Positions 8,768 through 19,023 are shown, counted from the stretch's first letter. The stretch: 64,000 bases of DNA from Rosettibacter primus (GCF_036860675.1 NZ_JAYKGK010000004.1:247746-311745), one strand, 5' to 3'. Made by a program: numbers and translations. The notes: a model not told the origin generated them from the letters alone.

Positions 8768-11326
8768 TTATCTTCTCCCTGAGAATAATCCCCGGGATTT
8801 TGTAATCTTTATATCCTGCAGTTCAGGTGCTTTCATTCTAATTTCAAATCTAAATCCACGATAATATCCAAGTGGATTCCAGATGAAATTCATTTCCCAG
8901 CAGTGAAGGTCTCTGTAGATTGTAATTTGAGGAGTTGTAATTTGCTTTCGTTCAAAATCGTAACTGCCACGAATTGTAAACTTCCAATTTTTTGTTAAAC
9001 TAAAATTTAGATTAGCACTTATATTAGAATACTTTGATACTGTTGAAGGGTCATTCTTACTCAAATTAAAATTATAACTAAGACTTAAATTCCACGGTAT
9101 GGTAAATTCTGAGTTCTGAATTTCTGATGTTGATAAATCTCTTTTATCTGTTTGATTTGTTTTGCTAATTATAGATTTTTCACTTTTGCCTTTAGCACCA
9201 GTTAAATTTGTTGATACAGAAAAATAAAAATTGGTTAATCTAAATAAACCTTTACCTGCAGAAACTAGATATTTATTTACTTTTGTTTTATCCACATAAT
9301 CATAAAATGTATAACTTGAAGAACCATTAAAACTAAGAACATTCCCAATTTGAGTTCTATAAGTGAGAGTTAAATCGGATAATTTAAATACCTGTGCATT
9401 AAAATTATATCCTAAATTAGCAGATAAATTTAACAACTGAATTTTATTGCTTTCAGAACTTTTAGATGTATCATCAGGACTTTTTGAAGTTTTCACCTCA
9501 AAGACATTCCCAATCGAAAAATTTAACATTTGTTTTTTGCCGGCATCTACACCTCTAAATACTTCGTTGCTAAATTTATCATATTTAATTTTTTCTCCTT
9601 TTGAAGTTGTGTAATAATCATAATAGCCCCAAAAATCATCTGCAAAGTCTGGTTGATATACATAAGAAATAGATGGTGTTAGTGTATGACGAAAAGCCTC
9701 GATACCAAAAATATTTGGTTGAAATATTCCATACAGTTTTGTATTTGCAGTTACACTCAAATCAAAAGTTCTGACAAAATTATATTCATTTACATCTGTA
9801 GTTACAACTGAATCTTCTTCTGTTACTTCACCAGTAATTGAATTTATTTTTTTGACAACTATAGTTTCTTTCTTAATTCTTTTGTTATACCATTTTTCTG
9901 TATAATTAATTCTTGGAGCTACACTGAAATATCCAATTTTAGGTGAAGCATTGATAGACAAATTATGTTGAATACCTCCTCTTATTGATAAATTACCCTT
10001 CACTTTATTTCTGTTATTTGAAAATTGACCTGTATATGTATATCCAATTTGTTCATACCATTTTTGTTTACCTACTAAATCAGCACTTTCTTTTTTGAAT
10101 GGATAGGAAATATTTTTAGTAAATGTAATGTTTGGTAAATTTTCGTAAATATCCCCGCTAATTAAGTTTTGAGTTCGGCTATAATTAATAAATAAATTAT
10201 TACCTGATTCTTCCCATCTTTTTGTAAATGTTGCATTTGAAATTATGTTTTGTGAAAGAATATCATAATAGTCTATGCTATTATTTTTTAAGTATGTTGA
10301 AGAATAAAATTGAAGATTAACATTTAATTGCGTTGTGGGATTAATCTGCTGATTGTGATACCATGAAAAATTCCAGTCGTTAACATTCTGCTTGTAAGCT
10401 GCAGGGTCTTCGGGTTCACCAATTTTAATTTTAGAATAACCAGCATTCAATGACCCATCAAAATTATATCTCTTAGCATATCTTAAACGAGAACGAAGTC
10501 CATATCCGCCTTTTGAATAATAATCTCCTGTAAATGCAGCATCAAAATAATCACTTATTGCCCAGAAATATCCAAAGTTATAAAAATATTGGCCCCGTCT
10601 CTCATCTCTGCCGTAACTCGGAACTATAATGCCGCTTCGTCTTCCACCTTCACTTGGAAATACTGCAAATGGAATCGGGATAGGAAATGGAACTCCTCCA
10701 ATATGCATAAATATCCATCGTGCAAATACTTTATCTTTTTGAATTACTTTCATTTCACTTGCAGTAAAATAAGTATGTGGGGTATCCTTTTCACAGGTAG
10801 TAAACATTCCGTGCTGAATGAAATAAATATTTTTATCTACCTTTTTAACTTTTTCCCCTTCATACCTTGAACCCTGCATTTCATTTTTTGCAAGTGAGAT
10901 AAATCCACGTTGAGTTTTAAAATTGTATCTTAATTGATTGCCTTCGTAAATCTCTGTCCCCTCTTTCAAAACCGGTGTCTGCTTTATTTTAACTTTTGCA
11001 GTATCAGAAGTATCAGGTATTCCAAAAGCTTCAAGTTCATTTGTATTATAATCAATATTAATTTTGCCACTTCTTAATTCTGTATCCTTATATTTCAAAT
11101 TCCCATTCCCATAAATAAACATCTTTTTACTGCTTACATCAAAAACTATAGAATCTGAAGATGCTGCATAAACAACATCGTCTACATCAAATTTCTTTTT
11201 TGATTTTGTTGTGTCAATTGAAGAAATATCAACTGATGATTTTAAGGTATCAGTTTTTAAATAAATATATTCTTGTGCTAATAATGAAACATTTACTAAA
11301 AACAATATGAGAGTTATTTTCTTCAT
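8768..11326 (-). CDS. lptD: LPS-assembly outer-membrane protein LptD
   Basis: The 852-residue protein has a signal peptide (KKITLILFLVNVSLLA) and an N-terminal OstA/LptA-like beta-jellyroll from about residue 50 to 180. The very conserved transition MFTTCEKDTPHTYFTA, and then FPIPIPFAVFP around residues 215-225, mark the start of the LptD barrel. The rest is a large beta-barrel with long polar loops. In the family it inserts lipopolysaccharide into the outer leaflet. The following genes are upstream in the same direction (82-bp gap to a sugar-nucleotide-type dehydrogenase), which fits an envelope-biogenesis cluster. No lptE is visible nearby. Confidence 0.85.
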   Translation of the reverse strand: MKKITLILFLVNVSLLAQEYIYLKTDTLKSSVDISSIDTTKSKKKFDVDDVVYAASSDSIVFDVSSKKMFIYGNGNLKYKDTELRSGKINIDYNTNELEAFGIPDTSDTAKVKIKQTPVLKEGTEIYEGNQLRYNFKTQRGFISLAKNEMQGSRYEGEKVKKVDKNIYFIQHGMFTTCEKDTPHTYFTASEMKVIQKDKVFARWIFMHIGGVPFPIPIPFAVFPSEGGRRSGIIVPSYGRDERRGQYFYNFGYFWAISDYFDAAFTGDYYSKGGYGLRSRLRYAKRYNFDGSLNAGYSKIKIGEPEDPAAYKQNVNDWNFSWYHNQQINPTTQLNVNLQFYSSTYLKNNSIDYYDILSQNIISNATFTKRWEESGNNLFINYSRTQNLISGDIYENLPNITFTKNISYPFKKESADLVGKQKWYEQIGYTYTGQFSNNRNKVKGNLSIRGGIQHNLSINASPKIGYFSVAPRINYTEKWYNKRIKKETIVVKKINSITGEVTEEDSVVTTDVNEYNFVRTFDLSVTANTKLYGIFQPNIFGIEAFRHTLTPSISYVYQPDFADDFWGYYDYYTTSKGEKIKYDKFSNEVFRGVDAGKKQMLNFSIGNVFEVKTSKSPDDTSKSSESNKIQLLNLSANLGYNFNAQVFKLSDLTLTYRTQIGNVLSFNGSSSYTFYDYVDKTKVNKYLVSAGKGLFRLTNFYFSVSTNLTGAKGKSEKSIISKTNQTDKRDLSTSEIQNSEFTIPWNLSLSYNFNLSKNDPSTVSKYSNISANLNFSLTKNWKFTIRGSYDFERKQITTPQITIYRDLHCWEMNFIWNPLGYYRGFRFEIRMKAPELQDIKITKSRGLFSGRR

Positions 11327-11408
11327 CTGAATAATTGATAGATAAAAATTGATATCAACTTTTTGAGCTGCAGTTTAATGTTTTTCCGATTTAGCAAATC
11401 ACAAATAT

Positions 11409-12413
11409 TTAGTTTATAATTTTTGCTCTTTCAATAGACTCTTCGATTTTTTTAATAATCATATCAGCAACTTTCAAGGCTTTAAGTCCATCGGCTCCTG
11501 TAACCGGTGGTTTTGTATCATTCAAAATCGAATTAACAAAAAGCTGCAATTCATACTGCAGAGGATTAATATTAATTTGAGAAGGATTTTCATAAATTAC
11601 AATTTTCTTTTTTTCTCCAATCCCGATTTCTCCAAGATTCAAATAACCCCCTTTAGGTAAACTGTCAGGAGCCAATAATCGAATTATTTCTGTTTGTCCT
11701 TCAATAAAATCAATTGAAAAGTAAGTATCACGCTGAAAGAGTCTCATTTTTCTCATTCTCTTTTGCGATATTCTGCTTGCAGTAACATTTGCAACAGCAA
11801 AATTTTCAAATTCAATTCTTGCATTTGCTATATCAATATTATTTGATACAACCGCGATACCACTTGCTTTAATATCTTTAATTTCACTTTTAATAAGACT
11901 CAAAATTATATCAATATCATGAATCATTAAATCCAGAACAACTGCAACATCTGTTCCTCTCATATTAAATTGTGAAAGTCTGTCTGATTGAATAAACATC
12001 GGATTTAAATCATACTTCTCAAGAGCAACTAATGCTGGATTAAATCTTTCAATATGTCCCACCTGTAATTTTAATTTTTTTTCTTCTGAAATTTTTACGA
12101 GTTCTTCTGCTTCCCAGATATGAACAGTAATTGGCTTTTCGACAAAAACATGCTTGTTAAATTCAAAGGCTTTTTTAACCAATTCATAATGTGCACTTGT
12201 AGTAGCAACAATTACTACAGCTTCGGTGTCTTCAAGAAGTTTTTCTAATTCATGATATTGTTTAACATTAAATTCTTCCGCCACATTTTTTGATTTGTTA
12301 AAATCTTTGTCATAAACTCCAATTAATTCACAGTTATTAATTCCCTTAAGTAATTTTATATGCACTTTGCCTAAATGGCCAGTGCCGACGACACAAACTT
12401 TCACTTTGTTCAT
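11409..12413 (-). CDS. Gfo/Idh/MocA-family NAD(P)-dependent oxidoreductase
   Basis: The 334-residue protein has an N-terminal Rossmann fold with GTGHLG at residues 10-15 and the diagnostic EKPI motif after VFV at about residue 95. A C-terminal alpha/beta substrate domain holds the DLMIHDIDI histidine-aspartate active-site segment. The family oxidises or reduces sugar and inositol hydroxyls. It overlaps the preceding T9SS-plug gene by 4 bp (ATGA) and lies just upstream of lptD. Members in this setting are often called UDP-GlcNAc 3-dehydrogenase (GnnA, making 3-amino lipid A). That function would suit the location but is only inferred; no aminotransferase partner (gnnB) is adjacent. Confidence 0.75.
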   Translation of the reverse strand: MNKVKVCVVGTGHLGKVHIKLLKGINNCELIGVYDKDFNKSKNVAEEFNVKQYHELEKLLEDTEAVVIVATTSAHYELVKKAFEFNKHVFVEKPITVHIWEAEELVKISEEKKLKLQVGHIERFNPALVALEKYDLNPMFIQSDRLSQFNMRGTDVAVVLDLMIHDIDIILSLIKSEIKDIKASGIAVVSNNIDIANARIEFENFAVANVTASRISQKRMRKMRLFQRDTYFSIDFIEGQTEIIRLLAPDSLPKGGYLNLGEIGIGEKKKIVIYENPSQININPLQYELQLFVNSILNDTKPPVTGADGLKALKVADMIIKKIEESIERAKIIN

Positions 12414-13645
12414 AATCCACCACTATTTATTTTTTTATAACCAATTATTTTATCAAATCCTCCTTTTTCCGGAGTTTTATAATACAGGAATATATGATAA
12501 TCATTTTCAGTTTCCCAGAAATTACCTTCGAGAGCATACCAATTAATATTTTTTATTTCTTCATTAATATTATCTGCAGTAACATATTGATAGTCATAAA
12601 TTCCTCTTTTTAGTTCAATGGTCAAATTAAGCAACCCATTATCATCAAATAATTCATACTCGGGTAAAATCTGCCAGTTATTAAAATCACCTACTAGAAA
12701 AACAGAAGAGGTTATATTTTCTGGCGGACGAATCATAAAAGTAACATTCAAATATTCAGCATAATCATTTTTATAATTTGTAAGAATCGAACCTCCATTT
12801 AAATCTTTTTTTCTTTTCTTAAAAAAACTTGACACTTCAATTCCATCATACTGAGCATTTACATTTTTCTGGTTGAAACGATTAATATCTCTCAAATCTG
12901 TTTGTCGATATTCATTTCCAGGTTTAATATCTTTTGCAATAAATAAAAATTTATTGCTACCATTCCATTCATAATAATTTTGATCTGTCAATTTTGTTCT
13001 ATCGATTCGAATTGGGTAAGAAATTTTTTTGTTCTCAATAATTTCTACAAGTTGAATATTTGATTCAAACAGTGTATCAGGCAATGTGAATGAAGTAAAT
13101 ATTGTAATTGTTCTTCCCAATGCAGCAATTTCTGGAATTACACTTTCCATTCTGTTTTTTGTAATTGAGATATGCAAGCTTACTTCTGGAATAACAACTA
13201 AGAATTTCCCTTCTCCATAAATCTTTTCTGGATTTTGTGAATCCACTATAAAAAATTTCCACTTTCCAGAAAAAGGGAATGTTACATTTTTGTTAGGAAA
13301 TATACCTGTGTAATGATATCTTGCATCAGTGACTCTTAGCGGGAGCTTTTCTAACCAGAGGTTATATTCAGTATTATAGCCAATATTTGCTAAAAAAATA
13401 TTTTCATAAGGTTGCCAATCTTTATCACAAAATTTGAAAATTATATTAAGAGCAGGAGCATAATTCGCTTGAACATCGAATTCAATTGTAATTGTTTTTT
13501 TTGAAGAATCTGATTTGTCAATTATTGGAAATGATATTTCACTTAGTGAAGAATATACACGCAAGCTTTTTATTACGAAATCTTCCGCATTAATTTTTAC
13601 AAAAGGGATAATTATCAGAAAAATAATTAAAATATTTCTACACAT
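12410..13645 (-). CDS. DUF5103 / type IX secretion plug-domain protein
   Basis: The 411-residue protein has a signal peptide (about 20 residues, ending near KINA) and then the beta-sandwich domains of the DUF5103 family. Recognisable stretches are RVYSSLSEISFPII, FKFCDKDWQPYENIF and RYHYTGIFPNKN. The C-terminal part, from about residue 300, looks like an E-set/CBM48-like fold (VFLVGDFNNWQ, then IYDYQYV). The first domain is the one described for the Plug protein of the type IX secretion translocon, so an outer-membrane or periplasmic role in secretion is plausible. It overlaps the small gene upstream by 19 bp and the dehydrogenase downstream by 4 bp, so translation is coupled. Confidence 0.75.
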   Translation of the reverse strand: MCRNILIIFLIIIPFVKINAEDFVIKSLRVYSSLSEISFPIIDKSDSSKKTITIEFDVQANYAPALNIIFKFCDKDWQPYENIFLANIGYNTEYNLWLEKLPLRVTDARYHYTGIFPNKNVTFPFSGKWKFFIVDSQNPEKIYGEGKFLVVIPEVSLHISITKNRMESVIPEIAALGRTITIFTSFTLPDTLFESNIQLVEIIENKKISYPIRIDRTKLTDQNYYEWNGSNKFLFIAKDIKPGNEYRQTDLRDINRFNQKNVNAQYDGIEVSSFFKKRKKDLNGGSILTNYKNDYAEYLNVTFMIRPPENITSSVFLVGDFNNWQILPEYELFDDNGLLNLTIELKRGIYDYQYVTADNINEEIKNINWYALEGNFWETENDYHIFLYYKTPEKGGFDKIIGYKKINSGGL

Positions 13646-13866
13646 TTTATAGAAGTAAATGGTACAAAAATATTATATGATTGTTCATCCCGTTTAGATT
13701 CGAGCAATAAGCCATCATCATAAGCTGCAATCAATTTGCCTGTTTTAAATACAATTTCGTAAAAGGTTGGATGTTCATCTTCGGATTTGCCATAAACTAC
13801 GCCATAATTTTCGTACATAGTTATATTAAGCATTTTTCCATTGAACTGAGACCAGTCTAATTTCAT
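13627..13866 (-). CDS. Small conserved-looking protein of unknown function
   Basis: A 79-residue cytoplasmic protein without signal or membrane segment. It starts at ATG 13866 with a good AGAGGA 6 bp upstream and overlaps the T9SS-plug gene by 19 bp, which argues that it is real and translationally coupled. Its sequence reads like a small SH3-like or Sm-like barrel: alternating strands, KMLNITMYENYGVVYG and then IYEIVFKTG-like segments ending in FVPFTSIKCVEIF. I do not recognise a named family. Confidence 0.65.
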   Translation of the reverse strand: MKLDWSQFNGKMLNITMYENYGVVYGKSEDEHPTFYEIVFKTGKLIAAYDDGLLLESKRDEQSYNIFVPFTSIKCVEIF

Positions 13867-13970
13867 AGTGTTCCTCTTTCAAAATTATTTTAAATATTTA
13901 TTCAAAAAGTATGGAAAAATGAAATCTTTTCCAATCATACAGGGAAGAGATTTATTGTAAGATTAGTAAT

Positions 13971-14002
13971 AAAAAAGCACAGAAACAAAATATTTCTGTG
14001 CT
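13971..14002 (-). terminator. Rho-independent terminator after the DUF4097 gene
   Basis: On the minus strand AGCACAGAAA pairs with TTTCTGTGCT around a 7-nt loop and is followed by a run of six T. It starts about 30 bp after the stop of the DUF4097 gene. Confidence 0.85.
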
Positions 14003-14031
14003 CAATTAATGACAATCATTGGTTAAAAATT

Positions 14032-14949
14032 TTATTTTTCTTTTAAGATTATATCACCGCCACTTGTTTTAGCTTCAAGTTTTTCACCACCATTATTTAA
14101 CTCTGCAATCAATTTATGCTTTGTTAATTTCTGTGTTTTAATATGTGAAAAATCGCACTCAATCTCGCCCCCAAATGTTTCGAGAATTGCCGAAGCATTT
14201 GTGTTAGAAGGTAATTCTAAAGCAATATCGCCCCCAGAAGTCTTGGCTTTTATACCATTAAAATTATTTTCTAAAGAAATTTTAATATCCCCGCCAGATG
14301 TAACTGCATCAATTTCTCCTTCTTTTGCTTGAATATTAATATCACCTCCAGAAGTATTCACACTGATTTTACCAGCAACATTTTTACATACAATATTGCC
14401 CCCTGAAGTTGCAGCATCAAGATTACCAGAAGTATTTACTAATTCAATGTCTCCCCCAGATGTTTTTAAAATTAATTCACCAGTTAAACCATTCAGTTTA
14501 ATATCGCCACCTGAAGAAGTTAATTTAAATTTACCATTTAAGTCATCAGCATTCACATCACCACCAGAAGTTTCTACATTGACATTAAAATTTTTAGGAG
14601 TAAAAGCTTCTATCCTTAAGTTCAGCCCACCCCAGAAATTAAAAAAAGAATTCATCTTTCTTTTTGAAATTACTCGAACTTCAGTACCCGATTTTTCAAT
14701 TACAAAATTGATTCTTTCTTCTGCACGCTTGCTTCCCAATATTTTAACATACACTTCATTTTTATCCCAGGATTTTATCTTCACATCAGCTCCTGATGTT
14801 TCAATTGTAATGGTTTCTCCTTGATTAACATTAAATGATTTTTCTTTTACGATTCTTTTTTCTTCAGCATTAAGTGCAATATTCATAACTAAAAGCGAAA
14901 CAATTATCAAGAAAAAAATTATGCCAAGCTTATTTTGCAATTCTTTCAT
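14032..14949 (-). CDS. DUF4097-family beta-repeat exported protein
   Basis: A 305-residue protein with a hydrophobic N-terminal segment (FFLIIVSLLVMNIALNA) that is a signal peptide or anchor. From about residue 100 it is a run of TSGGDI-type repeats spaced roughly 17-20 residues apart, at least ten copies. This is typical of the right-handed beta-helix DUF4097/DUF4098 family (putative adhesin or auto-assembled surface proteins). Function is unknown. The gene has its own GGAGG site and a strong downstream terminator, and is divergent from the PAP2 gene. Confidence 0.75.
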   Translation of the reverse strand: MKELQNKLGIIFFLIIVSLLVMNIALNAEEKRIVKEKSFNVNQGETITIETSGADVKIKSWDKNEVYVKILGSKRAEERINFVIEKSGTEVRVISKRKMNSFFNFWGGLNLRIEAFTPKNFNVNVETSGGDVNADDLNGKFKLTSSGGDIKLNGLTGELILKTSGGDIELVNTSGNLDAATSGGNIVCKNVAGKISVNTSGGDINIQAKEGEIDAVTSGGDIKISLENNFNGIKAKTSGGDIALELPSNTNASAILETFGGEIECDFSHIKTQKLTKHKLIAELNNGGEKLEAKTSGGDIILKEK

Positions 14950-15049
14950 TTCAAATCCTCCGTTTTATTCATATCTTTAGACTAAGCTTTTAAGAGAAAG
15001 TTACATTTTTTATTTAATAACATTCACAGATTGTAACAAATAAATTTTT

Positions 15050-15838
15050 ATGTGCTACAGAAAAATTTTTTTACTCCTGTATTTATTTTTCACATTAAAC
15101 AATTATGCACAGAATAAATACAGTATATCTCAGTTCAGTGATGAATCAATTAAATTTATAAAACAACCATTTGAATGGGAAAAGAAAGACTGGATAAAAT
15201 TAAGTGCTGTGAGCATTGGAACAATCTTAATAATGAACATTGACCAGCCTGTTCGAGATGAGTATTTGAAAGACAGAAGTTATTACAAAAGTATTCCAAT
15301 TGAACTTGGCAGAAAATGGGGAGAAATTTATACAACAGTAATTTTTGGAGGAGCCTTTGGATTATATGGAGTAATTAAAGATGATAATTCAACAAAAAGA
15401 ATTGGATATGAAATATTTCAAACTGCATTTTATTCTGGAATTATCACACAGTTCTTAAAAATTTCTATTGGAAGAGCAAGACCATTTACAAATAACGGTT
15501 CTAAATTTTTTAAACCATTTACAATTTTTAATGATGATTTTCATTCTCTTCCTTCAGGTCATACAACACTTGCATTCGCACTTTCTACAATATTATCAGA
15601 AAATGCAAACTCAAGATTTTTAAAAATTGCAGCGTTCGTTCCGGCAGTTTTAACTGCTGTATCCAGAGTCTATCAGGATAATCATTGGACTTCTGATGTT
15701 TTTCTTGGTGCCGCTATTGGATATTTTGTAGGTAACTGGGTTCATAAGATTCATAATGAAAATAATTTTTCATCTACTTCATTAGAACTTGGAAGCACTA
15801 ATAATTATGAGTGGATAAGTTTTAAAGTAGCTTTTTAA
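15050..15838 (+). CDS. PAP2-family membrane phosphatase
   Basis: A 262-residue protein with a signal-like N-terminus (IFLLLYLFFTLNNYAQ) and the three-part phosphatidic-acid-phosphatase signature: KISIGRARPF near residue 140, SLPSGHTT near 165 and SRVYQDNHWTSDV near 205. The two histidines and the arginines of the catalytic triad are present. Such enzymes remove phosphate from lipid phosphates such as phosphatidic acid, PGP or undecaprenyl diphosphate; substrate cannot be told. No clear Shine-Dalgarno sequence precedes the start (A/T-rich instead), as is common in Bacteroidota. Confidence 0.85.
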   Translation: MCYRKIFLLLYLFFTLNNYAQNKYSISQFSDESIKFIKQPFEWEKKDWIKLSAVSIGTILIMNIDQPVRDEYLKDRSYYKSIPIELGRKWGEIYTTVIFGGAFGLYGVIKDDNSTKRIGYEIFQTAFYSGIITQFLKISIGRARPFTNNGSKFFKPFTIFNDDFHSLPSGHTTLAFALSTILSENANSRFLKIAAFVPAVLTAVSRVYQDNHWTSDVFLGAAIGYFVGNWVHKIHNENNFSSTSLELGSTNNYEWISFKVAF

Positions 15839-16106
15839 CATTAATTCTTTATTACATAAGGAAAATTTCTTAGTATCTTTATCATTACTTGCTATTTCAC
15901 ACATAATTTTATGATTATTCAAATAGACAGAAACTTCGACAAATATATTTGAATTGTCTTGTCATTCTCGCAGCCATAAGCATTGCAATGGAAGAAAACG
16001 GGAATCTAATTAATAATCAATGGACCTGTTTACAAAGAAATAACGCATTGAAATTTCTATAAACTCTATAATAAACTTTTTTAGTCATTAAATATTTTAA
16101 AACAAA

Positions 16107-16132
16107 AAAGGCTGACATCTTTGTCAGCCTTT
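16107..16132 (-). terminator. Rho-independent terminator after pntB
   Basis: AAAGGCTGAC pairs with GTCAGCCTTT around a 6-nt loop. On the minus strand it is followed by TTTTGTTTT and begins 18 bp beyond the pntB stop. The rest of the 311-bp gap (15839-16149) shows no gene or repeat. Confidence 0.9.
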
Positions 16133-16149
16133 AACTAAAAAAATTCTCA

Positions 16150-17544
16150 TTAATAATTTTTAATCTCATGGACTAACTTTGTTATTGCATCTTTAGCATC
16201 GCCAAAATACATTAATGCATTTGGATAGAAGAATAATTCATTATCAATACCTGCATAACCAACATTTAATGACCTTTTATTTATTACAACTGTTTTTGCA
16301 TAATCAACATTTAAAATTGGCATCCCATAAATTGGGCTGTTTTTATCATGCCGAGCTGCTGGATTTACAACATCATTAGCTCCAACAACAAAAGCTATAT
16401 CTGTATTCGGGAAATCATCATTAATTTCTTCCATAGCAAGCATTTTTTCGTATGGTATTTGTGCTTCAGCCAATAGAACATTCATATGGCCGGGCATTCT
16501 TCCAGCTACTGGATGGATTGCAAATCGAACTTTTTTCCCTTTTGCTTCAAGAACATTTACTAAATCTCTTACAGCATGTTGGGCTTGTGCTACAGCCATT
16601 CCATAACCCGGAACAATAATAACAGATTCAGCTGCATCAAAAATCATTGCTAATTCCTCTGCATCAACAGATTTAACCTGTCCTTTTTGAGTTGTCGATG
16701 AAATTGCAGGACCGGTTGACCCAGCAGATTCCCAACCTCCTAAAACAACATTCATCAAAGAACGATTCATTCCTTTACACATAATGTTAGTCAAAATTAT
16801 TCCAGAAGCACCAACTAATGCACCAGCGATAATTAATTCGTTATTTTGAAGAACAAATCCAGTAGCTGAAGCAGCAAGACCGGAATATGAATTAAGCAAT
16901 GAAATTGCAACTGGCATGTCAGCACCGCCAATCGGAAGAACTAAAAGCACTCCAAGTAAAAGCGAAATTATTCCTATTGAAATAATTAACCATTGAAAAG
17001 AAGGATTCAAAACGAAATAAACTCCTCCAACAAATACTGCAATTAATAACAATGCATTCAATGGATGTTGCATTGGATAACGAACAACTTTTCCTGTAAC
17101 CAAACCTTGTAACTTACCAAATGCAATTAAAGAACCTGTAAATGTCACAGCTCCAATTAACACACTTAATACAATAGTTATACTTGTTTGATAATCGTGA
17201 GTAAACTGAGGGAAATTAATTATTTTATAATATTCAGAAAAAGCAACAAGCATTGAAGCTCCTCCACCAAAACCATTCAGCAATCCAACCATTTGAGGCA
17301 TACCTGTCATGGGAACTTTTAATGCCATCCATGTTCCTGCAAATGCACCAATTACAAATCCTAAAAGTATCCATTCATAAGTTAACACATGTTGGTCAAG
17401 CAAGGTAACAACAATTGCTATAAACATTCCTAAAGCAGCAAGGAAATTTCCTTTTCTTGCGGTTTTTGGTGATGCAAGAGATTTTATTCCGAAAATGAAT
17501 AATATTGATGAAATTAAATAAGAAATCTCTATAAAAATTCTCAT
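16150..17544 (-). CDS. pntB: NAD(P) transhydrogenase subunit beta
   Basis: The 464-residue inner-membrane protein has about eight to nine N-terminal helices and a C-terminal NADP-binding domain III from about residue 290. Motifs include GYGMAVAQAQ, the HPVAGRMPGHMNVLLAEA loop that contacts NADP, and the VGANDVVNPAA stretch. Together with PntAA and PntAB it couples proton entry to hydride transfer from NADH to NADP+. It is the last gene of a tight operon (8 bp from pntAB) closed by a terminator. Confidence 0.97.
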   Translation of the reverse strand: MRIFIEISYLISSILFIFGIKSLASPKTARKGNFLAALGMFIAIVVTLLDQHVLTYEWILLGFVIGAFAGTWMALKVPMTGMPQMVGLLNGFGGGASMLVAFSEYYKIINFPQFTHDYQTSITIVLSVLIGAVTFTGSLIAFGKLQGLVTGKVVRYPMQHPLNALLLIAVFVGGVYFVLNPSFQWLIISIGIISLLLGVLLVLPIGGADMPVAISLLNSYSGLAASATGFVLQNNELIIAGALVGASGIILTNIMCKGMNRSLMNVVLGGWESAGSTGPAISSTTQKGQVKSVDAEELAMIFDAAESVIIVPGYGMAVAQAQHAVRDLVNVLEAKGKKVRFAIHPVAGRMPGHMNVLLAEAQIPYEKMLAMEEINDDFPNTDIAFVVGANDVVNPAARHDKNSPIYGMPILNVDYAKTVVINKRSLNVGYAGIDNELFFYPNALMYFGDAKDAITKLVHEIKNY

Positions 17545-17552
17545 TTCTCAAC

Positions 17553-17837
17553 TCACTTTTTTTTGAACATTTTTAGCATTCTATCGGTAACTAAAAAGCC
17601 ACCAACTACATTAATTGTTGCAAATATCATTGCTATCAAACCAAGTATTGTGCTTACTGTAAATTCATGTAAGCCTGCACTTAAAATAGCTCCAACTATT
17701 GTTATTCCAGAAATTGCATTAGAACCTGACATTAATGGCGTATGCAAAGTTGGTGGAACTTTTGTAATTAATTCAAAACCAACAAATATGGCAAGCACAA
17801 ATACATAAATTAACATTAAAATTCCAACACCGTCCAT
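17553..17837 (-). CDS. pntAB: NAD(P) transhydrogenase subunit alpha, part 2 (membrane)
   Basis: The 94-residue protein has three hydrophobic helices. It is domain II-alpha of the transhydrogenase, the piece fused to the dehydrogenase domain in E. coli but separate here, as in Rhodospirillum-type enzymes. The sequence contains LHTPLMSGSNAISGI, the conserved membrane signature. It is 9 bp after the pntAA stop. Confidence 0.95.
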   Translation of the reverse strand: MDGVGILMLIYVFVLAIFVGFELITKVPPTLHTPLMSGSNAISGITIVGAILSAGLHEFTVSTILGLIAMIFATINVVGGFLVTDRMLKMFKKK

Positions 17838-17846
17838 AAATACCTC

Positions 17847-18995
17847 TTAATTATTTAATAAAACTTTTGTTCTCTCGTGAACTACAACTCCATCTTTAAC
17901 AATTGTAGCTCCTCCAATAATTTCATCATCCATATTGTGAATAAAATTTCCATCTTTACTTGTATAATCAATCAAATTAAATAAATTTCTTGCATACATC
18001 TCGCTTGCGTGATAAGGAATTAGACTAGGTAAATTAGGTTCACCAATAATTGTAACATTATATTTATTTACTACTTTCCCTTTTTCACTAAGTTCACAAT
18101 TCCCTCCAAACTCTACTGCCATATCAAGAATTACAGAACCGGGTCTCATATTTTTTACCATTTCTTCAGTTACGAGCACGGGAGCTTTCTTGCCCGGAAT
18201 TAAAGCAGTTGTAATAACAATATCTGCTTCAGTTATATGTTTGAAAATTAGTTCTTTTTGTTTTCTTAAGAACTCTTCTGATTGTTCTTTTGCATATCCA
18301 CCTGCATCCTGCATTGATTCATCGGTTGGCACTTCAATAAATTTTCCACCCAAACTTTGAACTTCTTCTTTTACTTGCGGACGAACATCTGACACTTCAA
18401 CAACTGCACCCAATCTTTTTGCAGTACCAAGCGCAGAAAGTCCTGCAACCCCTGCTCCCATTATCACAACTTTAGCAGGCGAAATTGTTCCGGCTGCTGT
18501 CATCATCATCGGGAAAATTTTATGCAAATAATTTGCTGCCAATATAACACTTTTATAACCAGCTATATTTGCCTGAGAACTAAGTGCATCCATTCTTTGT
18601 GCAATCGTTGTTCTTGGAATTGCATCCATTGATATGACATTAATTCCAAGCTCAGCAGCCATTTTAGCAACATCAGGATAATGAAGCGAATAAAAAAATG
18701 AAATCAACAATGTCCCTCTTTTCATTAATTCTAACTCATGTTTCCCCTTTTCGGGATGCATTATTGGTCTCTGGACTTTTAATACAATATCTGCTTTTGA
18801 GTATAATTCAACTACATCTTCAACAATATTTACACCTGCATTCTTATACTTCTCATCAAGAAAACCTGCTTTGTTTCCCGCTCCAGATTCCAAATAAATT
18901 TCAAAACCTTTTTTTATTAACTTATTTGCCACATCAGGAATTAATGAAACCCTGTTTTCCCCAGTCATTATTTCTTTGGGAACTGCTATTTTCAC
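17847..18995 (-). CDS. pntAA: NAD(P) transhydrogenase subunit alpha, part 1 (NAD-binding)
   Basis: The 382-residue soluble domain I starts MKIAVPKE and contains the RQD-loop-like segment and the GAGVAGLSALGTAKRLGA Rossmann motif near residue 175. It also shows the VEFGGNCE and GEPNLPSLIPYHAS segments shared with alanine dehydrogenases. It binds NADH and hands hydride to PntB. The start codon is GTG at 18995, preceded by AGAGG. Alanine dehydrogenase was considered but excluded because of the two downstream membrane subunits. Confidence 0.95.
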   Translation of the reverse strand: MKIAVPKEIMTGENRVSLIPDVANKLIKKGFEIYLESGAGNKAGFLDEKYKNAGVNIVEDVVELYSKADIVLKVQRPIMHPEKGKHELELMKRGTLLISFFYSLHYPDVAKMAAELGINVISMDAIPRTTIAQRMDALSSQANIAGYKSVILAANYLHKIFPMMMTAAGTISPAKVVIMGAGVAGLSALGTAKRLGAVVEVSDVRPQVKEEVQSLGGKFIEVPTDESMQDAGGYAKEQSEEFLRKQKELIFKHITEADIVITTALIPGKKAPVLVTEEMVKNMRPGSVILDMAVEFGGNCELSEKGKVVNKYNVTIIGEPNLPSLIPYHASEMYARNLFNLIDYTSKDGNFIHNMDDEIIGGATIVKDGVVVHERTKVLLNN

Positions 18996-19023
18996 TTCTT
19001 ACCTCTTTTATTTTTTTAACTAC